Assembly: GCF_014269225.2 (NCBI RefSeq)
Contig: NZ_CP077097.1
Location: forward strand, 3,173,001 to 3,237,000
DNA: 64,000 nucleotides
From: Pseudomonas anuradhapurensis
GTDB taxonomy: Bacteria > Pseudomonadota > Gammaproteobacteria > Pseudomonadales > Pseudomonadaceae
Reading direction: 5' to 3'
How positions within the stretch are numbered: position 1 is the stretch's first letter; every line of letters starts with the position of its first letter. The translations under genes were made by a program, and so were the position numbers. This document shows positions 33,710-44,732 of the stretch, in pieces. Below the pieces are notes generated by a model. The model saw only the letters and a list, made by a program, of their open reading frames with translations. It did no database searches and was not told the origin of the DNA.

Positions 33710-36091
33710 TTATTTCCTTAACGTGGTGTTCAACCTTTGTTCGAGCGAGGTGAGGATGTTTTGCAGTGCGGCGTTCACCTCATCGTCGTTAAGAGTGCGC
33801 GATGGATGCTGCCAGGTCAAGCCGACGGCCAGGCTTTTTCTATCAGGATCAATGCCTTTACCCTGGTAGACATCAAACAGCCTGAGGTCTGTGAGCCATT
33901 CGCCTGCATTGTCACGAATTACTTCAAGCACTGCGCTAGAAGCTACATCACGTCCTGCGATCAAAGCCAGGTCACGACGGGTTTCCGGGAACTTGGACAG
34001 CTCGCTGAACTTCGGCAGGCGGCCTTCGACCACGTCACCCAGCACCAGCTCGAAGAGGAATACCGGGCGGTCCAGATCCAGGGCCTTGGCCAGCTCTGGG
34101 TGGATGGCGCCGAGGTAGCCGACCAGCTTGCCGTCACGCTCGATGGCGGCGGTCTGGCCTGGGTGCAGGGCTGGGTGCCTGCCGGCGCTGAAGGTGAAGT
34201 CGCTCAGCGCGCCGGAGTAGCCCAGCAGGGCTTCCACGTCGGCCTTCACGTCGAAGAAGTCGACGCCGTCGCGGCCGTTGGCCCAGCCTTCCGGCAGGCG
34301 GCTGCCGGTGACCACGCCGGCGATCATCGGTTGCTGCTGCAGGTCGCCGAGCTGGCCGACGAAGCGCAGGCCGCTTTCGAACAGGCGCACGCGGTCTTGC
34401 TGGCGGTTCAGGTTGTGCTGCAGTGCCTTGACCAGGCCCGGCCACAGCGAGGCGCGCATGGCGGCCATGTCGCTGGAGATCGGGTTGGCCAGCAGCAGCG
34501 GCTCTACGCCCGGGCTGAACAGTTCGAACAGTTTCGGGTCGATGAAGCTGTAGGTGATGGCTTCCTGGTAGCCGCGGGCAACCAGCAGGCGGCGCAGGGT
34601 CGGCAGGTCACCGCGGGTTTCCGGCTTGCCTTGCGGCGCCAGGCGGGCTTGCGGGTAGCGCACCGGCAGGTTGTTGTAGCCGTACAGGCGGGCCAGCTCT
34701 TCGATCAGGTCCACTTCCAGGCTGATGTCGAAGCGGTGGCTCGGCACGTTGACGGTCCACTGCCCTTCCCCGTTACGAGTCGTGGTCAGTTCCAGGGCGT
34801 TGAGCAGTTGCTCGACCTGGGCTGGGTCCATTTCCATGCCGAGCATCTGGGTGATGCGTTCGGCGCGCAGGGTCACCGGGGCGACTTGCGGCAGGTGCTG
34901 TTCGCTGACGGCTTCGACCACCGGGCCGGCTTCGCCGCCGACGATGTCGAGCAGCAGCTGGGTAGCGCGCTCCATGGCTTCGCGGGCCAGCTGCGAGTCG
35001 ACGCCGCGCTCGTAGCGGTGCGAGGCATCGGTGTGCAGGCCGTAGGAACGGGCTTTGCCGGCGACGGAAATCGGCTCGAAGAAGGCGCTTTCCAGGAACA
35101 GGTCGCGGGTTTTTTCGGTGTTCACACCGCTGTGCTCGCCACCCATGACGCCGGCGATGGCCAAGGCGCGGGTGTGGTCGGCGATGACCAGGGTGTCGGC
35201 GCGCAGGGCCACTTCCTGGCCGTCGAGCAGGACCAGCTTCTCGCCTTCTTCGGCCATGCGTACGCGGATGCCGCCGTTGATTTCTGCCAGGTCGAAGGCG
35301 TGCATCGGCTGGCCGAGTTCGAGCATCACGTAGTTGGTGATGTCGACGGCAGCGTCGATGCTGCGCACGTCGCTGCGGCGCAGGCGCTCGACCATCCACA
35401 GCGGGGTCGGCTTGCTCAGGTCGACGTTGCGGATGACGCGGCCCAGGTAGCGTGGGCAGGCAGCCGGGGCACTGACTTCGACCGGGCGCACTTCGTCGTG
35501 GGCAGCCGCTACGGCTGGCACCACCGGGCGGGTGACCGGGGTGTCGTACAGGGCGCTGACGTCGCGGGCCAGGCCGGCGATGGACAGGCAGTCGCCGCGG
35601 TTCGGGGTCAGGCCGATCTCGATGCTGGCGTCGTCCAGGCTCAGGTACTGGCGAATGTCTTCACCCACCGGGGCGTCGGCGGCCAGTTCCAGCAGGCCGT
35701 CGTTCTCTTCGCTGATCTGCAGCTCGGCAGCCGAGCACAGCATGCCGAAGGACTCGACGCCGCGCAGCTTGGCCTTCTTGATCTTGAAGTCGCCGGGCAG
35801 TTCGGCGCCGATCATGGCAAACGGGATCTTGATACCTGGGCGGGCGTTAGGGGCGCCGCACACCACCTGGAAGGTTTCCTGGCCGTTGCTGACCTGGCAC
35901 ACGCGCAGCTTGTCGGCGTCCGGGTGTTGTTCGGTGGCGAGAATCTCGCCCACGACGATGCCGCTGAACTGGCCGGCAGCGGGGGTGACGCTGTCGACTT
36001 CGAGGCCGGCCATGGACAGGCGGGCGACCAGTTCGTCACGGGAGACTTGCGGGTTTACCCAACCGCGCAGCCACTGTTCACTGAATTTCAT
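33710..36091 (-). CDS. pheT: Phenylalanine-tRNA ligase beta subunit
   Basis: 793 residues. Domains in order: EMAP-like tRNA-binding fold (about 39-150, '[20 protein letters not shown]'), B3/4 editing domain ('[11 protein letters not shown]...'), B5 ('[14 protein letters not shown]'), the synthetase core-like domain, and the C-terminal ferredoxin-like anticodon-binding domain ('[11 protein letters not shown]'). It forms the alpha2beta2 enzyme with PheS. It follows pheS with a 33-bp gap. Confidence 0.97.
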
Positions 36092-36124
36092 GCTGTTCTC
36101 CTGAAAGTTGCGTCGGGCATTGAC

Positions 36125-37204
<1,080 letters not shown>

Positions 37205-37250
37205 TCAATGCCCGACGGCGCTGGCGCCGCCGGGTGATTGTCGCGGGTAC

Positions 37251-37607
37251 TTAAGCCAGAACGGCTTTAGCTTTCTCGACAATCGCAGCAAACGCCGCTT
37301 TTTCGTTCACTGCCAGATCGGCCAGAACCTTACGGTCGATTTCGATCGAAGCCTTTTTCAGGCCAGCAATCAGACGGCTGTAGGACAGACCGTTGGTGCG
37401 GGCACCGGCGTTGATACGAGCGATCCACAGTGCGCGGAACTGACGCTTCTTCTGACGACGGTCACGGTAGGCATATTGACCAGCCTTGATGACCGCCTGC
37501 TTGGCAACGCGGAATACGCGCGAGCGTGCACCGTAGTAGCCTTTAGCCAGTTTCAGAATTTTCTTGTGACGCTTACGAGCGATGACGCCACGCTTAACAC
37601 GAGCCAT
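37251..37607 (-). CDS. rplT: 50S ribosomal protein L20
   Basis: 118 residues beginning '[20 protein letters not shown]', with the basic N-terminal helix and '[20 protein letters not shown]' that bind 23S rRNA. In other bacteria L20 also represses its own operon by binding the infC-rpmI leader. It is 27 bp downstream of rpmI. Confidence 0.98.
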   Translation of the reverse strand: MARVKRGVIARKRHKKILKLAKGYYGARSRVFRVAKQAVIKAGQYAYRDRRQKKRQFRALWIARINAGARTNGLSYSRLIAGLKKASIEIDRKVLADLAVNEKAAFAAIVEKAKAVLA

Positions 37608-37634
37608 GAGTAACTTCCTCTATCTAAACCAGAA

Positions 37635-37829
37635 TTAACGTACGCGCAGCATGCGCTCGACTTTTGCCACGTCAGACGGGTGCAGCAGGCTGGCACCGCG
37701 CAGTTGACGTTTACGCTTGGTCGACATTTTGGTCAGGATGTGGCTCTTGAAAGCGTGCTTGTGCTTGAAGCCGGAAGCGGTCTTCAGGAAGCGCTTCGCA
37801 GCACCGCTCTTGGTTTTCATTTTTGGCAT
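37635..37829 (-). CDS. rpmI: 50S ribosomal protein L35
   Basis: 64 residues from '[20 protein letters not shown]', the standard length. Strongly basic, with '[16 protein letters not shown]'. An upstream ATG at 37844 is rejected because L35 begins at MPKMKT. The 61-bp gap after infC may hold the L20-binding structure. Confidence 0.97.
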   Translation of the reverse strand: MPKMKTKSGAAKRFLKTASGFKHKHAFKSHILTKMSTKRKRQLRGASLLHPSDVAKVERMLRVR

Positions 37830-37890
37830 GTTGGAACTCCGCATTCGATAAAATTACACAATAATCATCAGGCCTGCCGTGCCCGGGAGA

Positions 37891-38436
37891 TTACTTCTTC
37901 TTTTTGGGGGCGATGACCATCATAAGCTGGCGTCCTTCCATCTTAGGATGCTGCTCAACGGAGCCGTATTCGGCGAGGTCGGCTTCGACCCGCTTCAACA
38001 GTTCCATGCCCAGCTCCTGGTGGGCCATCTCACGGCCGCGGAATCTCAGAGAGATCTTGGCCTTGTCCCCATCGGTAAGGAAACGTACCAGGTTGCGTAG
38101 TTTTACCTGGTAATCCCCTTCTTCCGTCCCTGGACGAAACTTGATTTCTTTAATCTGGATCTGCTTCTGGTTTTTCTTGGCTTCGTTGGCCTGCTTCTTC
38201 TTCTCGAAGAGGTGCTTGCCGTAGTCCATCACCTTGCAGACGGGCGGCTGCGCGTCGGCAGAAATTTCCACCAGATCCAGCTTCGCTTCATCAGCGATAC
38301 GAAGCGCTTCATCAATCGAGACGATGCCAATCTGCTCGCCGTCAGCGCCAATTAACCGAACCTCGCGTGCCGAGATATTCTCGTTGATCGGGGCTTTCGG
38401 TGCAGTTCGTTTATCGTTTCTCATTTCACGCTTAAT
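37891..38436 (-). CDS. infC: Translation initiation factor IF-3 (probable ATT start)
   Basis: About 181 residues. N-domain '[20 protein letters not shown]', linker '[20 protein letters not shown]' and C-domain ending '[17 protein letters not shown]'. The first ATG (38442) overlaps the thrS stop and is only 2 bases from the GGAG. The ATT two codons on (38434-38436) is 8 bases from it. E. coli infC also uses ATT and is autoregulated through that rare codon, so I set the start there. Translation is coupled to thrS. Confidence 0.93.
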   Translation of the reverse strand: MKREMRNDKRTAPKAPINENISAREVRLIGADGEQIGIVSIDEALRIADEAKLDLVEISADAQPPVCKVMDYGKHLFEKKKQANEAKKNQKQIQIKEIKFRPGTEEGDYQVKLRNLVRFLTDGDKAKISLRFRGREMAHQELGMELLKRVEADLAEYGSVEQHPKMEGRQLMMVIAPKKKK

Positions 38437-38441
38437 AGTCA

Positions 38442-40364
38442 TTACTCCGATTCTAGGCGACCGCGCTGGGCAACAGCGCTGTTGAGCAGCTGCGTGAATT
38501 CAGCCACCGGCATGGAGCCGAGGTCTTTGCCTTCACGGGTGCGTACGGCGACGGTCTGCGTTTCGACTTCGCGATCCCCTATAACCAAAAGGTACGGGAC
38601 CTTGAGCAAAGTATGCTCGCGGATTTTAAAGCCGATCTTCTCATTTCTCAAGTCCGACTTGGCACGGAAACCGCTACCGTTCAGGGTATTTTCCACCTCG
38701 AGGGCGAAATCGGCCTGTTTGTCGGTGATGTTCATGATCACCGCCTGGGTTGGCGCCAGCCAGGCCGGGAACACACCGGCGTAGTGCTCGATCAGCATGC
38801 CGATGAAGCGCTCGAACGAACCGAGGATGGCGCGGTGCAGCATGACCGGGCGCACCCGGCTGTTGTCTTCGGCGATGTAGCTGGCATCCAGGCGCTCGGG
38901 CAGGTTCGGGTCGTACTGCAGGGTACCGCACTGCCAGTTACGGCCGAGGCAGTCGCGCAGGGTGAACTCGATCTTCGGCCCGTAGAAGGCGCCCTCGCCC
39001 GGCTGGTATTCCCACTGCAGGCCCGATTCGTTCAGGGCGTCGGCCAGTGCACCTTCGGCACGGTCCCACAACTCTTCGGAACCGACGCGCTTGGCGGGGC
39101 GGGTCGACAGCTTCATGGCGATGTCGGTGAAGCCGAAGTCCTTGTACACGTCCAGGGTCAGCTTGATGAAGTCGGCGGCTTCCTTCTTTACCTGTTCTTC
39201 GGTGCAGAAGATGTGCGCGTCGTCCTGCACGAAGCCACGCACGCGCATGATGCCGTGCAGGGCGCCGGACGGCTCGTTACGGTGGCAGGCACCGAACTCG
39301 GCCAGGCGCAGCGGCAGGTCGCGGTAGCTCTTCAGGCCCTGGTTGAACACCTGCACGTGGCACGGGCAGTTCATCGGTTTTACCGCGTAGTCACGGCTTT
39401 CCGACGAAGTAGTGAACATGTTCTCGGCGTAGTTGGACCAGTGGCCGGAACGCTCCCAGAGAATGCGGTCGACCACCTGCGGGGTCTTGATTTCCTGGTA
39501 GCCGTTGGCGCGCTGCACCTGGCGCATGTACTGCTCGAGCACCTGGTACACGGTCCAGCCGTTGGCATGCCAGAACACCATGCCCGGGGCTTCTTCCTGC
39601 AGGTGGAACAGGTCGAGCTGCTTGCCGATCTTGCGGTGGTCGCGTTTTTCGGCTTCTTCGATGCGCTGGATGTACGCGGCCAGCTGCTTCTTGTCGGCCC
39701 AGGCGGTGCCATACACGCGTTGCAGCTGCTCGTTCTTGGCATCGCCGCGCCAGTAGGCGCCGGACAGCTTGGTCAGCTTGAACGCCTTGAGGAAGCGGGT
39801 GTTCGGCACGTGCGGGCCGCGGCACATGTCGACGTATTCTTCGTGGTAGTACAGGCCCATGGCCTGCTCGTCCGGCATGTCTTCGACCAGGCGCAGCTTG
39901 TAGTCTTCGCCACGGGCCTTGAACACGTCGATGACCTCGGCACGCGGGGTCATCTTCTTGACCACGTCGTAGTCCTTGTCGATCAGCTCCATCATGCGCT
40001 TTTCGATGGCGGCCATGTCTTCAGGGGTGAAGGGGCGCTCGTAGGCGATGTCGTAATAGAAGCCTTCGTCGATGACCGGGCCGATGACCATCCTGGCGGT
40101 CGGGTACAGCTGCTTCACCGCGTGGCCGACCAGGTGGGCGCACGAGTGGCGAATGATCTCCAGTCCCTCTTCATCTTTAGGGGTGATGATCTGCAGGGTG
40201 GCGTCGTTGTGGATCAGGTCGCAGGCATCGACCAGCTTGCCGTCGACCTTGCCGGCCACGGTGGCCTTGGCCAGGCCGGCGCCGATGGAAGCGGCGACTT
40301 CGGCTACGGATACGGCATGATCGAACGAACGTTGACTGCCATCGGGAAGAGTAATAACGGGCAT
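38442..40364 (-). CDS. thrS: Threonine-tRNA ligase
   Basis: 640 residues from '[20 protein letters not shown]', the standard length; the frame opens 11 codons earlier. Domains: TGS (about 1-63), the editing N2 domain with '[16 protein letters not shown]' and 'HIFCTEEQ', the class II core (zinc ligand Cys in '[10 protein letters not shown]'), and the anticodon-binding domain ('[20 protein letters not shown]'). An unusually strong double ribosome-binding site AGGAGAGGAGG precedes the ATG. First gene of the translation operon. Confidence 0.97.
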   Translation of the reverse strand: MPVITLPDGSQRSFDHAVSVAEVAASIGAGLAKATVAGKVDGKLVDACDLIHNDATLQIITPKDEEGLEIIRHSCAHLVGHAVKQLYPTARMVIGPVIDEGFYYDIAYERPFTPEDMAAIEKRMMELIDKDYDVVKKMTPRAEVIDVFKARGEDYKLRLVEDMPDEQAMGLYYHEEYVDMCRGPHVPNTRFLKAFKLTKLSGAYWRGDAKNEQLQRVYGTAWADKKQLAAYIQRIEEAEKRDHRKIGKQLDLFHLQEEAPGMVFWHANGWTVYQVLEQYMRQVQRANGYQEIKTPQVVDRILWERSGHWSNYAENMFTTSSESRDYAVKPMNCPCHVQVFNQGLKSYRDLPLRLAEFGACHRNEPSGALHGIMRVRGFVQDDAHIFCTEEQVKKEAADFIKLTLDVYKDFGFTDIAMKLSTRPAKRVGSEELWDRAEGALADALNESGLQWEYQPGEGAFYGPKIEFTLRDCLGRNWQCGTLQYDPNLPERLDASYIAEDNSRVRPVMLHRAILGSFERFIGMLIEHYAGVFPAWLAPTQAVIMNITDKQADFALEVENTLNGSGFRAKSDLRNEKIGFKIREHTLLKVPYLLVIGDREVETQTVAVRTREGKDLGSMPVAEFTQLLNSAVAQRGRLESE

Positions 40365-40383
40365 GGCGCCTCCTCTCCTAGTG

Positions 40384-40404
40384 GTGACCCCTACCAAAGG
40401 TCAC
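40384..40404 (-). promoter_or_regulatory. thrS leader hairpin with a Thr-anticodon-like loop
   Basis: On the minus strand GTGACC / GGTCAC close a 9-base loop TTTGGTAGG that contains GGT, the anticodon of a tRNA-Thr. It ends 6 bases before the ribosome-binding site. The leader further upstream has two more hairpins (about 40443-40460 and 40472-40490). E. coli ThrRS represses its own mRNA by binding an anticodon-like hairpin in this position. Confidence 0.5.
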
Positions 40405-40701
40405 GTGGGTTGGGATGAGCCAGTACAAGATCCGACCTGCCTTCCTGCACAGGAAGCCTGCCTCACAGTGGCAGAAGCCTTTCGGCTTGCGGGGGACGAA
40501 CCAGAGTGACTGGAAAGAAAAAAGATAGCTGCGGCGCGCAACGGCGCGACCACAAGCCGGGCATGCTAGCACGCGGGTTGGGCGCCACGCAGAAATATTT
40601 GGAAATTACGCCGCTTGGGTGAACTTACACGGAAAATTTCCTATCAGACCTTGGGAAGCAACCTACTCTTGATGAGACATTTACCCAAGGAGTAACTGGT
40701 T
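40405..40701. other. Divergent region between thrS and a secreted small protein
   Basis: About 300 bp without a gene. It holds the upstream part of the thrS leader (two hairpins, cttcctg/caggaag and aagcc/ggctt) and the promoters of both divergent genes, which I cannot place exactly. The small open frames here are leader shadows. Confidence 0.45.
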
Positions 40702-41007
40702 ATGCGAGTTCCGTCTCTTCTGGCCCTGGCGGCCGCTGGCGCCCTGCTGCTGCCCGTGGCTGCAAACGCCGGCAACTTCCCAGCCGGGAAGGAGGCCGCC
40801 TACATGACCCAGTGCACCCAGGTGGCCAGCGGCCAGGGCGTTGACGCCGCAACCGCCAAAAAGCACTGCGATTGCGGTGCCCAAGCCATCAAAAAGAATT
40901 TCACCGACGCGGAAATCGCCGACCTGGACAGCAAGGATGGTGTTGATGCCAAGCTGATGCAGAAGGCGCAGACCGTGGTGAAACAAGCCTGCGCACCGAA
41001 GCGCTGA
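40702..41007 (+). CDS. Secreted cysteine-containing small protein, 101 aa
   Basis: Residues 1-23 are a clear signal peptide ('LLALAAAGALLLPVAANA', cleavage before GNFPAG). The mature part has four cysteines (38, 56, 58 and 97), enough for two disulfides, and is otherwise helical and charged. AAGGAG precedes the ATG by 8 bases. I do not recognise a family; similar periplasmic proteins occur in pseudomonads. Alone, divergent from thrS. Confidence 0.75.
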   Translation: MRVPSLLALAAAGALLLPVAANAGNFPAGKEAAYMTQCTQVASGQGVDAATAKKHCDCGAQAIKKNFTDAEIADLDSKDGVDAKLMQKAQTVVKQACAPKR

Positions 41008-41169
41008 AACCTTACAGCCAGAGCAGGCCAGCCATTCTTTGCGCTGGATCAATATCCTGCGAAGGTAAAAGGCGCTAGATGTGCAGAATTAGACTATGAT
41101 GTGTCCCGTGCTCCGTAGCCTCGGCCGCATTGCACCACTGAAAAAACTAAATGTTCTGGAGATTCACCC

Positions 41170-41382
41170 ATGTCCAATCGCCAACAAGGCACCGTCAAAT
41201 GGTTCAATGATGAGAAAGGCTACGGCTTCATCACCCCAGCAGGCGGCGGCGACGACCTGTTCGTTCACTTCAAGGCCATCGAATCCGACGGCTTCAAGAG
41301 CCTGAAAGAAGGCCAGACTGTTTCCTTCGTCGCCGAGCGCGGCCAGAAGGGCATGCAGGCTGCACAGGTTCGTCCGGAGTAA
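41170..41382 (+). CDS. Cold-shock protein, CspA family
   Basis: 70 residues: '[20 protein letters not shown]' and '[20 protein letters not shown]' carry the RNP1 (KGYGFI) and RNP2 (LFVHF) motifs of the OB-fold RNA chaperones. A 5' region of about 160 bp separates it from the previous gene, in keeping with the long leaders of csp messages. A strong terminator follows. Confidence 0.95.
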   Translation: MSNRQQGTVKWFNDEKGYGFITPAGGGDDLFVHFKAIESDGFKSLKEGQTVSFVAERGQKGMQAAQVRPE

Positions 41383-41401
41383 TTCGGATAGCTGTAGAAA
41401 A

Positions 41402-41426
41402 ACCCGCCCTTGTGGCGGGTTTTTTT
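41402..41426 (+). terminator. Rho-independent terminator of the csp gene
   Basis: acccgcc / ggcgggt with a cttgt loop followed by a run of seven T. Confidence 0.95.
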
Positions 41427-41466
41427 ATGGCCGCCTTTCTTTGTGGGAGCGGCCTTCAGGGCTGGG

Positions 41467-41787
41467 TCAACCGCAGTTGACCCGGGTCACCTTGCCCTGC
41501 TCGTCCACATTCAGGTTCAGGCGCTCGGAACGGTACTCCAGGGTGACCACATCGTGCGGCTTGAGAATGCGCGCCATCTGCGAGCCACTGGCCTTGCGCG
41601 CCTGCTCCAGCAGTTCGGCGCTGGCCACTTTGCCAATGGTGAAATCGGCGCCGCTGGCTTCGCAGCGGCCATCGTTGCCAGCCGGCGCGGCCGGCGTAGC
41701 GCCACCCTCGGCATTGCCACCAGTGCTGCAACCAGCCAGGACTACAGCCACCGCCAGGGTTGCCAGGTAAGCACGGGTACGGAACAT
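41467..41787 (-). CDS. Peptidase inhibitor I78 family lipoprotein
   Basis: 106 residues from 'MFRTRAYLATLAVAVVLAGC'; the lipobox LAGC makes it a predicted lipoprotein. The C-terminal part 'VVTLEYRSERLNLNVDEQGK' ending in 'VTRVNCG' is the I78 inhibitor signature, with a disulfide expected between the Cys in 'GRCEASG' and the one near the C-terminus. An in-frame ATG at 41850 is too far upstream of the signal peptide. A lone REP fragment ('gtgggagcggcc', about 41442) lies past its stop. Confidence 0.83.
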   Translation of the reverse strand: MFRTRAYLATLAVAVVLAGCSTGGNAEGGATPAAPAGNDGRCEASGADFTIGKVASAELLEQARKASGSQMARILKPHDVVTLEYRSERLNLNVDEQGKVTRVNCG

Positions 41788-42059
41788 GAAGCCTCCTAAT
41801 TCGGTCCGGGAACTGCCTGATCCGACAGTTCCACTGTTCTTTTGTTGCAAAACCGGTCAAGTTTGCCTCAACCCAGCGGCACAGGCGAAAAAGCAATCGT
41901 GACTGGATTTTGCACAAGCCGCTGCATTTGCCATATGCTTAAGTCGCAAGGTCAATGACGCAAAGTCATGATTTAGTGCAAGAAGTGGAGCGCACCCCGC
42001 CTCCATCGAACACCAGGGTCAGTGTTCGTCCTTCGTCCGGGCCCCCAACGAGAGCGTTA

Positions 42060-42272
42060 ATGAGCAGCCACAGCATTGTTGCCGATATCAAGGTCAAATG
42101 GGCCGAAGGCCAGAGCGCGTACAGCCCCGGCACACCGGAAGAGTTGCTACTGATTGCCATCGACCTGCTGGTGCGCGACCGCGGCAGCGAGGCGGCGCGC
42201 AGCTTCATCGACCAGGTGTTCGAACGCTACGCGCCGCATGCGGCTATTCCAATCGGGCCAAACGGGCGCTGA
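42060..42272 (+). CDS. Hypothetical small protein, 70 aa
   Basis: Starts 'MSSHSIVADIKVKWAEGQSA' and contains 'GTPEELLLIAIDLLVRDRGS', an amphipathic helical segment. No signal peptide. An upstream ATG at 41955 is less likely. The last 29 bp overlap the 3' end of the convergent nucleoside hydrolase gene. Family not recognised. Confidence 0.6.
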   Translation: MSSHSIVADIKVKWAEGQSAYSPGTPEELLLIAIDLLVRDRGSEAARSFIDQVFERYAPHAAIPIGPNGR

Positions 42273-43245
42273 GCAGGTCGAACAGGCCCTGGGCATCGCC
42301 CTCCTGCACCCACAGCACATTGGCAGGCTGCTTGAGCACACCGTACCAGTCGGCAATGGTCTGGCCGAAGGTGGGGCCTTCGCGGCTGTCGATGCTCATG
42401 TGGATGCGCCGGCCGCTGAACAGCTCGGGCTTGAGCAGGTAGGCGATGACGCTGGCGTCGTGCACCGGGCCGCCGGGCATGCCGTACAGGTCCATGTCGT
42501 GGGTGATGTAGGCGTTGAGGATGTCCACCACGCGCTTGCTGGCCTGGTTGTTCACTGCCGCCAACTGCTTGAGGCGGGCGTCACTGGTCAGTAGCTTGTG
42601 GGTGACATCCAGCGGCAGGTAGGTCAGTTGCACACCGCTGGCCAGCACCACTTCGGCAGCATGCGGGTCGGCGTACAGGTTGAATTCCGCCGCCGGGGTA
42701 ATGTTGCCGCCGTTGAAATGGGCACCGCCCATGACCACCACCTGCTTGATGCCCTTGACGATGTCCGGGCGTTGGACCAGCGCCAGGGCCAGGTTGGTCT
42801 GCGGGCCGAGCATGGCGATGGTGATGCTGTGCGGCTTGGCGGCGCTGAGGGTGTCGACCAGGTATTGCACGGCGTTGCCCTGGGCCAGGGGCGTTTTCGG
42901 CTCCTTGACCTCGACGCCGGTGAGGCCTTCCTCGCCATGCACCTCGGCGGCGTAGATCGGCTTGCGCACCAGCGGGCGGCCGGCACCGGCGTACACCGGG
43001 ATGTCGTCGCGGCCAGCCCATTCGCAGGCCAGGCGAGCGTTGCGCGCGGTCTTTTCCAGGCGCACGTTGCCTGCCACGGTGGTGATGGCGCGGATTTTCA
43101 GTTCATCGGGCGAGGCCATGGCCAGGAACAGCGCGACCACGTCGTCGGCGCCGGGGTCGCTGTCGATGATCAGGTCGATGGGGGCGGCCTGGGCGGTAGC
43201 GGCGGTGACCATGAAGGCGATTCCTTGTAGCAGGGGTTTGAGCAT
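42244..43245 (-). CDS. Exported nucleoside hydrolase
   Basis: 333 residues from 'MLKPLLQGIAFMVTAATAQA', a signal peptide, with AGGAG correctly placed upstream. The calcium-binding signature 'IDSDPGADDVVALFLAMA' and 'VMGGAHFNGGNITPAAEFN' are those of inosine/uridine-preferring nucleoside hydrolases, which release ribose from nucleosides. The export signal puts it in the periplasm, where it would feed the Rbs transporter. It lies downstream of rbsD, behind a REP pair. Confidence 0.9.
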   Translation of the reverse strand: MLKPLLQGIAFMVTAATAQAAPIDLIIDSDPGADDVVALFLAMASPDELKIRAITTVAGNVRLEKTARNARLACEWAGRDDIPVYAGAGRPLVRKPIYAAEVHGEEGLTGVEVKEPKTPLAQGNAVQYLVDTLSAAKPHSITIAMLGPQTNLALALVQRPDIVKGIKQVVVMGGAHFNGGNITPAAEFNLYADPHAAEVVLASGVQLTYLPLDVTHKLLTSDARLKQLAAVNNQASKRVVDILNAYITHDMDLYGMPGGPVHDASVIAYLLKPELFSGRRIHMSIDSREGPTFGQTIADWYGVLKQPANVLWVQEGDAQGLFDLLSARLARLE

Positions 43246-43276
43246 GGTTGGCACTCCTGTTGCCAAAGCGAATGTC

Positions 43277-43391
43277 TGTAGGAGCGGCCTTGCGGCGCGA
43301 TGGGGCGCAAAGCGGCCCCAGTTTTTCAGCTTCGCAGCCAACGTTGCCGGGGCCGCTTCGCGCCCCATCGCGACACAAGGCCGCTCCTACA
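43277..43391. repeat. Paired REP palindrome between rbsD and nucleoside hydrolase
   Basis: 'tgtaggagcggccttg' and the inverted 'caaggccgctcctaca' enclose a symmetrical GC-rich core (gcgcgatggggcgcaa/ttcgcgccccatcgcg). The long stem may cap the ribose message or lower expression of the next gene. Confidence 0.88.
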
Positions 43392-43413
43392 AAAAAACAG
43401 CGTGTCCTGACGG

Positions 43414-43812
43414 TTAGAACGTGACGCCGGAAATCAGCGCGATGTTGCTGTAGGGCTGGCACTCGCCGGTGCGCACCACCGCACGGGCGCTGCGCGACAA
43501 CACCTTGAACTCCTCATGGCTCAGCCATTCCCGCTTGCCCAGCTTGCCTTTGAGCCGCTCGATCTCGACCAGCGCCGGCGGCACCACTTTCTGCATTTCT
43601 TCGGCCAGCACGTGGCGCTCTACCTGCAGCTCGCTCAGCACCACGCGCAGCACACTGGCGAAATCCGGCAGGCCGGGCGTCACGGCCAGGTCGATCAGTT
43701 CGACACCTGGCGGTACCGGCAAGCCGGCATCGCCGATCACCAGGATGTCGCCATGCCCCATGCCGGCAATGGTGCGTGACAGGGCAACGTTCAGCAGCGG
43801 GGTTTTCTTCAT
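43414..43812 (-). CDS. rbsD: D-ribose pyranase
   Basis: 132 residues: '[22 protein letters not shown]' with the catalytic His in 'GHGD' and '[20 protein letters not shown]'. It interconverts beta-pyranose and beta-furanose ribose before RbsK. Its start overlaps the rbsK stop by 4 bp (ATGA), so translation is coupled. Confidence 0.95.
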   Translation of the reverse strand: MKKTPLLNVALSRTIAGMGHGDILVIGDAGLPVPPGVELIDLAVTPGLPDFASVLRVVLSELQVERHVLAEEMQKVVPPALVEIERLKGKLGKREWLSHEEFKVLSRSARAVVRTGECQPYSNIALISGVTF

Positions 43813-44717
43813 GGCGCTAGCTCCGCCAGGTAGGGAATCGACGGCTGGGCCCCGGCACGGGTAACCGACAACGCTGCGGCGCGCTGGCCAAAGGCGATGG
43901 CTTCGCCCTCCTCCAAGCCGCGCACCAGGCCGGCGGCAAAGCCACCAATGAAGGTGTCGCCGGCAGCGGTGGTATCCAGCGGCTGCACCACCGACGCGGG
44001 GAAATGCCGGTGGCCCTGGGCCGTGACCAGCAACGCCCCTTGCGCGCCCAGGGTAATGATCACCTTGCCCGCACCCAGCTGCAGCAAGCGCTCGCCGGCG
44101 CGCCGGGCACTGTCCAGGTCGGTCACCGCCACGCCACTCAGGGCTTCGGCCTCGCTTTCATTGGGGGTGAGGTAATCGATATGCGCGAACCAGTCTGCGG
44201 GCAGCGGGCCCGTGGCGGGCGCCGGGTTGAGGATCACCTGCTTGCCCAGCTCGTGCCCCCTGGCCAGGGTCCAGGCGACGGTCTCGGCCGGCACTTCCAG
44301 CTGGCAGATGATGATCTCGGCCGCCTGCAGCAGCGCATCGAAGCGTTGCACCGACTGCGGTGTCAGCAGGCCATTGCCCCCCGGGATGATGACGATGCAG
44401 TTCTGGCTGGCCGCATCCACGGTGATCAGCGCCACACCGCTGGACACGCCCGGGCAGGTGTCGATCGCCCGGCAGTCGACGCCCTCGACATACAAGGCCT
44501 GGCGCAGTTGCTGGCCGTAGGCATCGTCACCCACGTTGCCGATCATCGCCACGCTGCCACCCAGGCGCGCCACGGCCACGGCCTGGTTGGCGCCCTTGCC
44601 ACCGGGCACGGTGAAAAAGCTGTCGCCGGGGAGCGTTTCGCCGGCCCGGGGCAGGCGCTGGGCGCGGGCCACCAGGTCCATGTTGAGGCTCCCGACCACC
44701 ACGACCTTGGCACTCAT
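43809..44717 (-). CDS. rbsK: Ribokinase
   Basis: 302 residues, PfkB family: '[20 protein letters not shown]' and '[17 protein letters not shown]' at the N-terminus, and '[18 protein letters not shown]' with the catalytic base (Asp in AAGD) and anion hole. It phosphorylates ribose to ribose 5-phosphate in the cytosol. Downstream of rbsR with a 15-bp gap. Confidence 0.96.
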   Translation of the reverse strand: MSAKVVVVGSLNMDLVARAQRLPRAGETLPGDSFFTVPGGKGANQAVAVARLGGSVAMIGNVGDDAYGQQLRQALYVEGVDCRAIDTCPGVSSGVALITVDAASQNCIVIIPGGNGLLTPQSVQRFDALLQAAEIIICQLEVPAETVAWTLARGHELGKQVILNPAPATGPLPADWFAHIDYLTPNESEAEALSGVAVTDLDSARRAGERLLQLGAGKVIITLGAQGALLVTAQGHRHFPASVVQPLDTTAAGDTFIGGFAAGLVRGLEEGEAIAFGQRAAALSVTRAGAQPSIPYLAELAP

Positions 44718-44732
44718 GACATTTCCTTAGCG

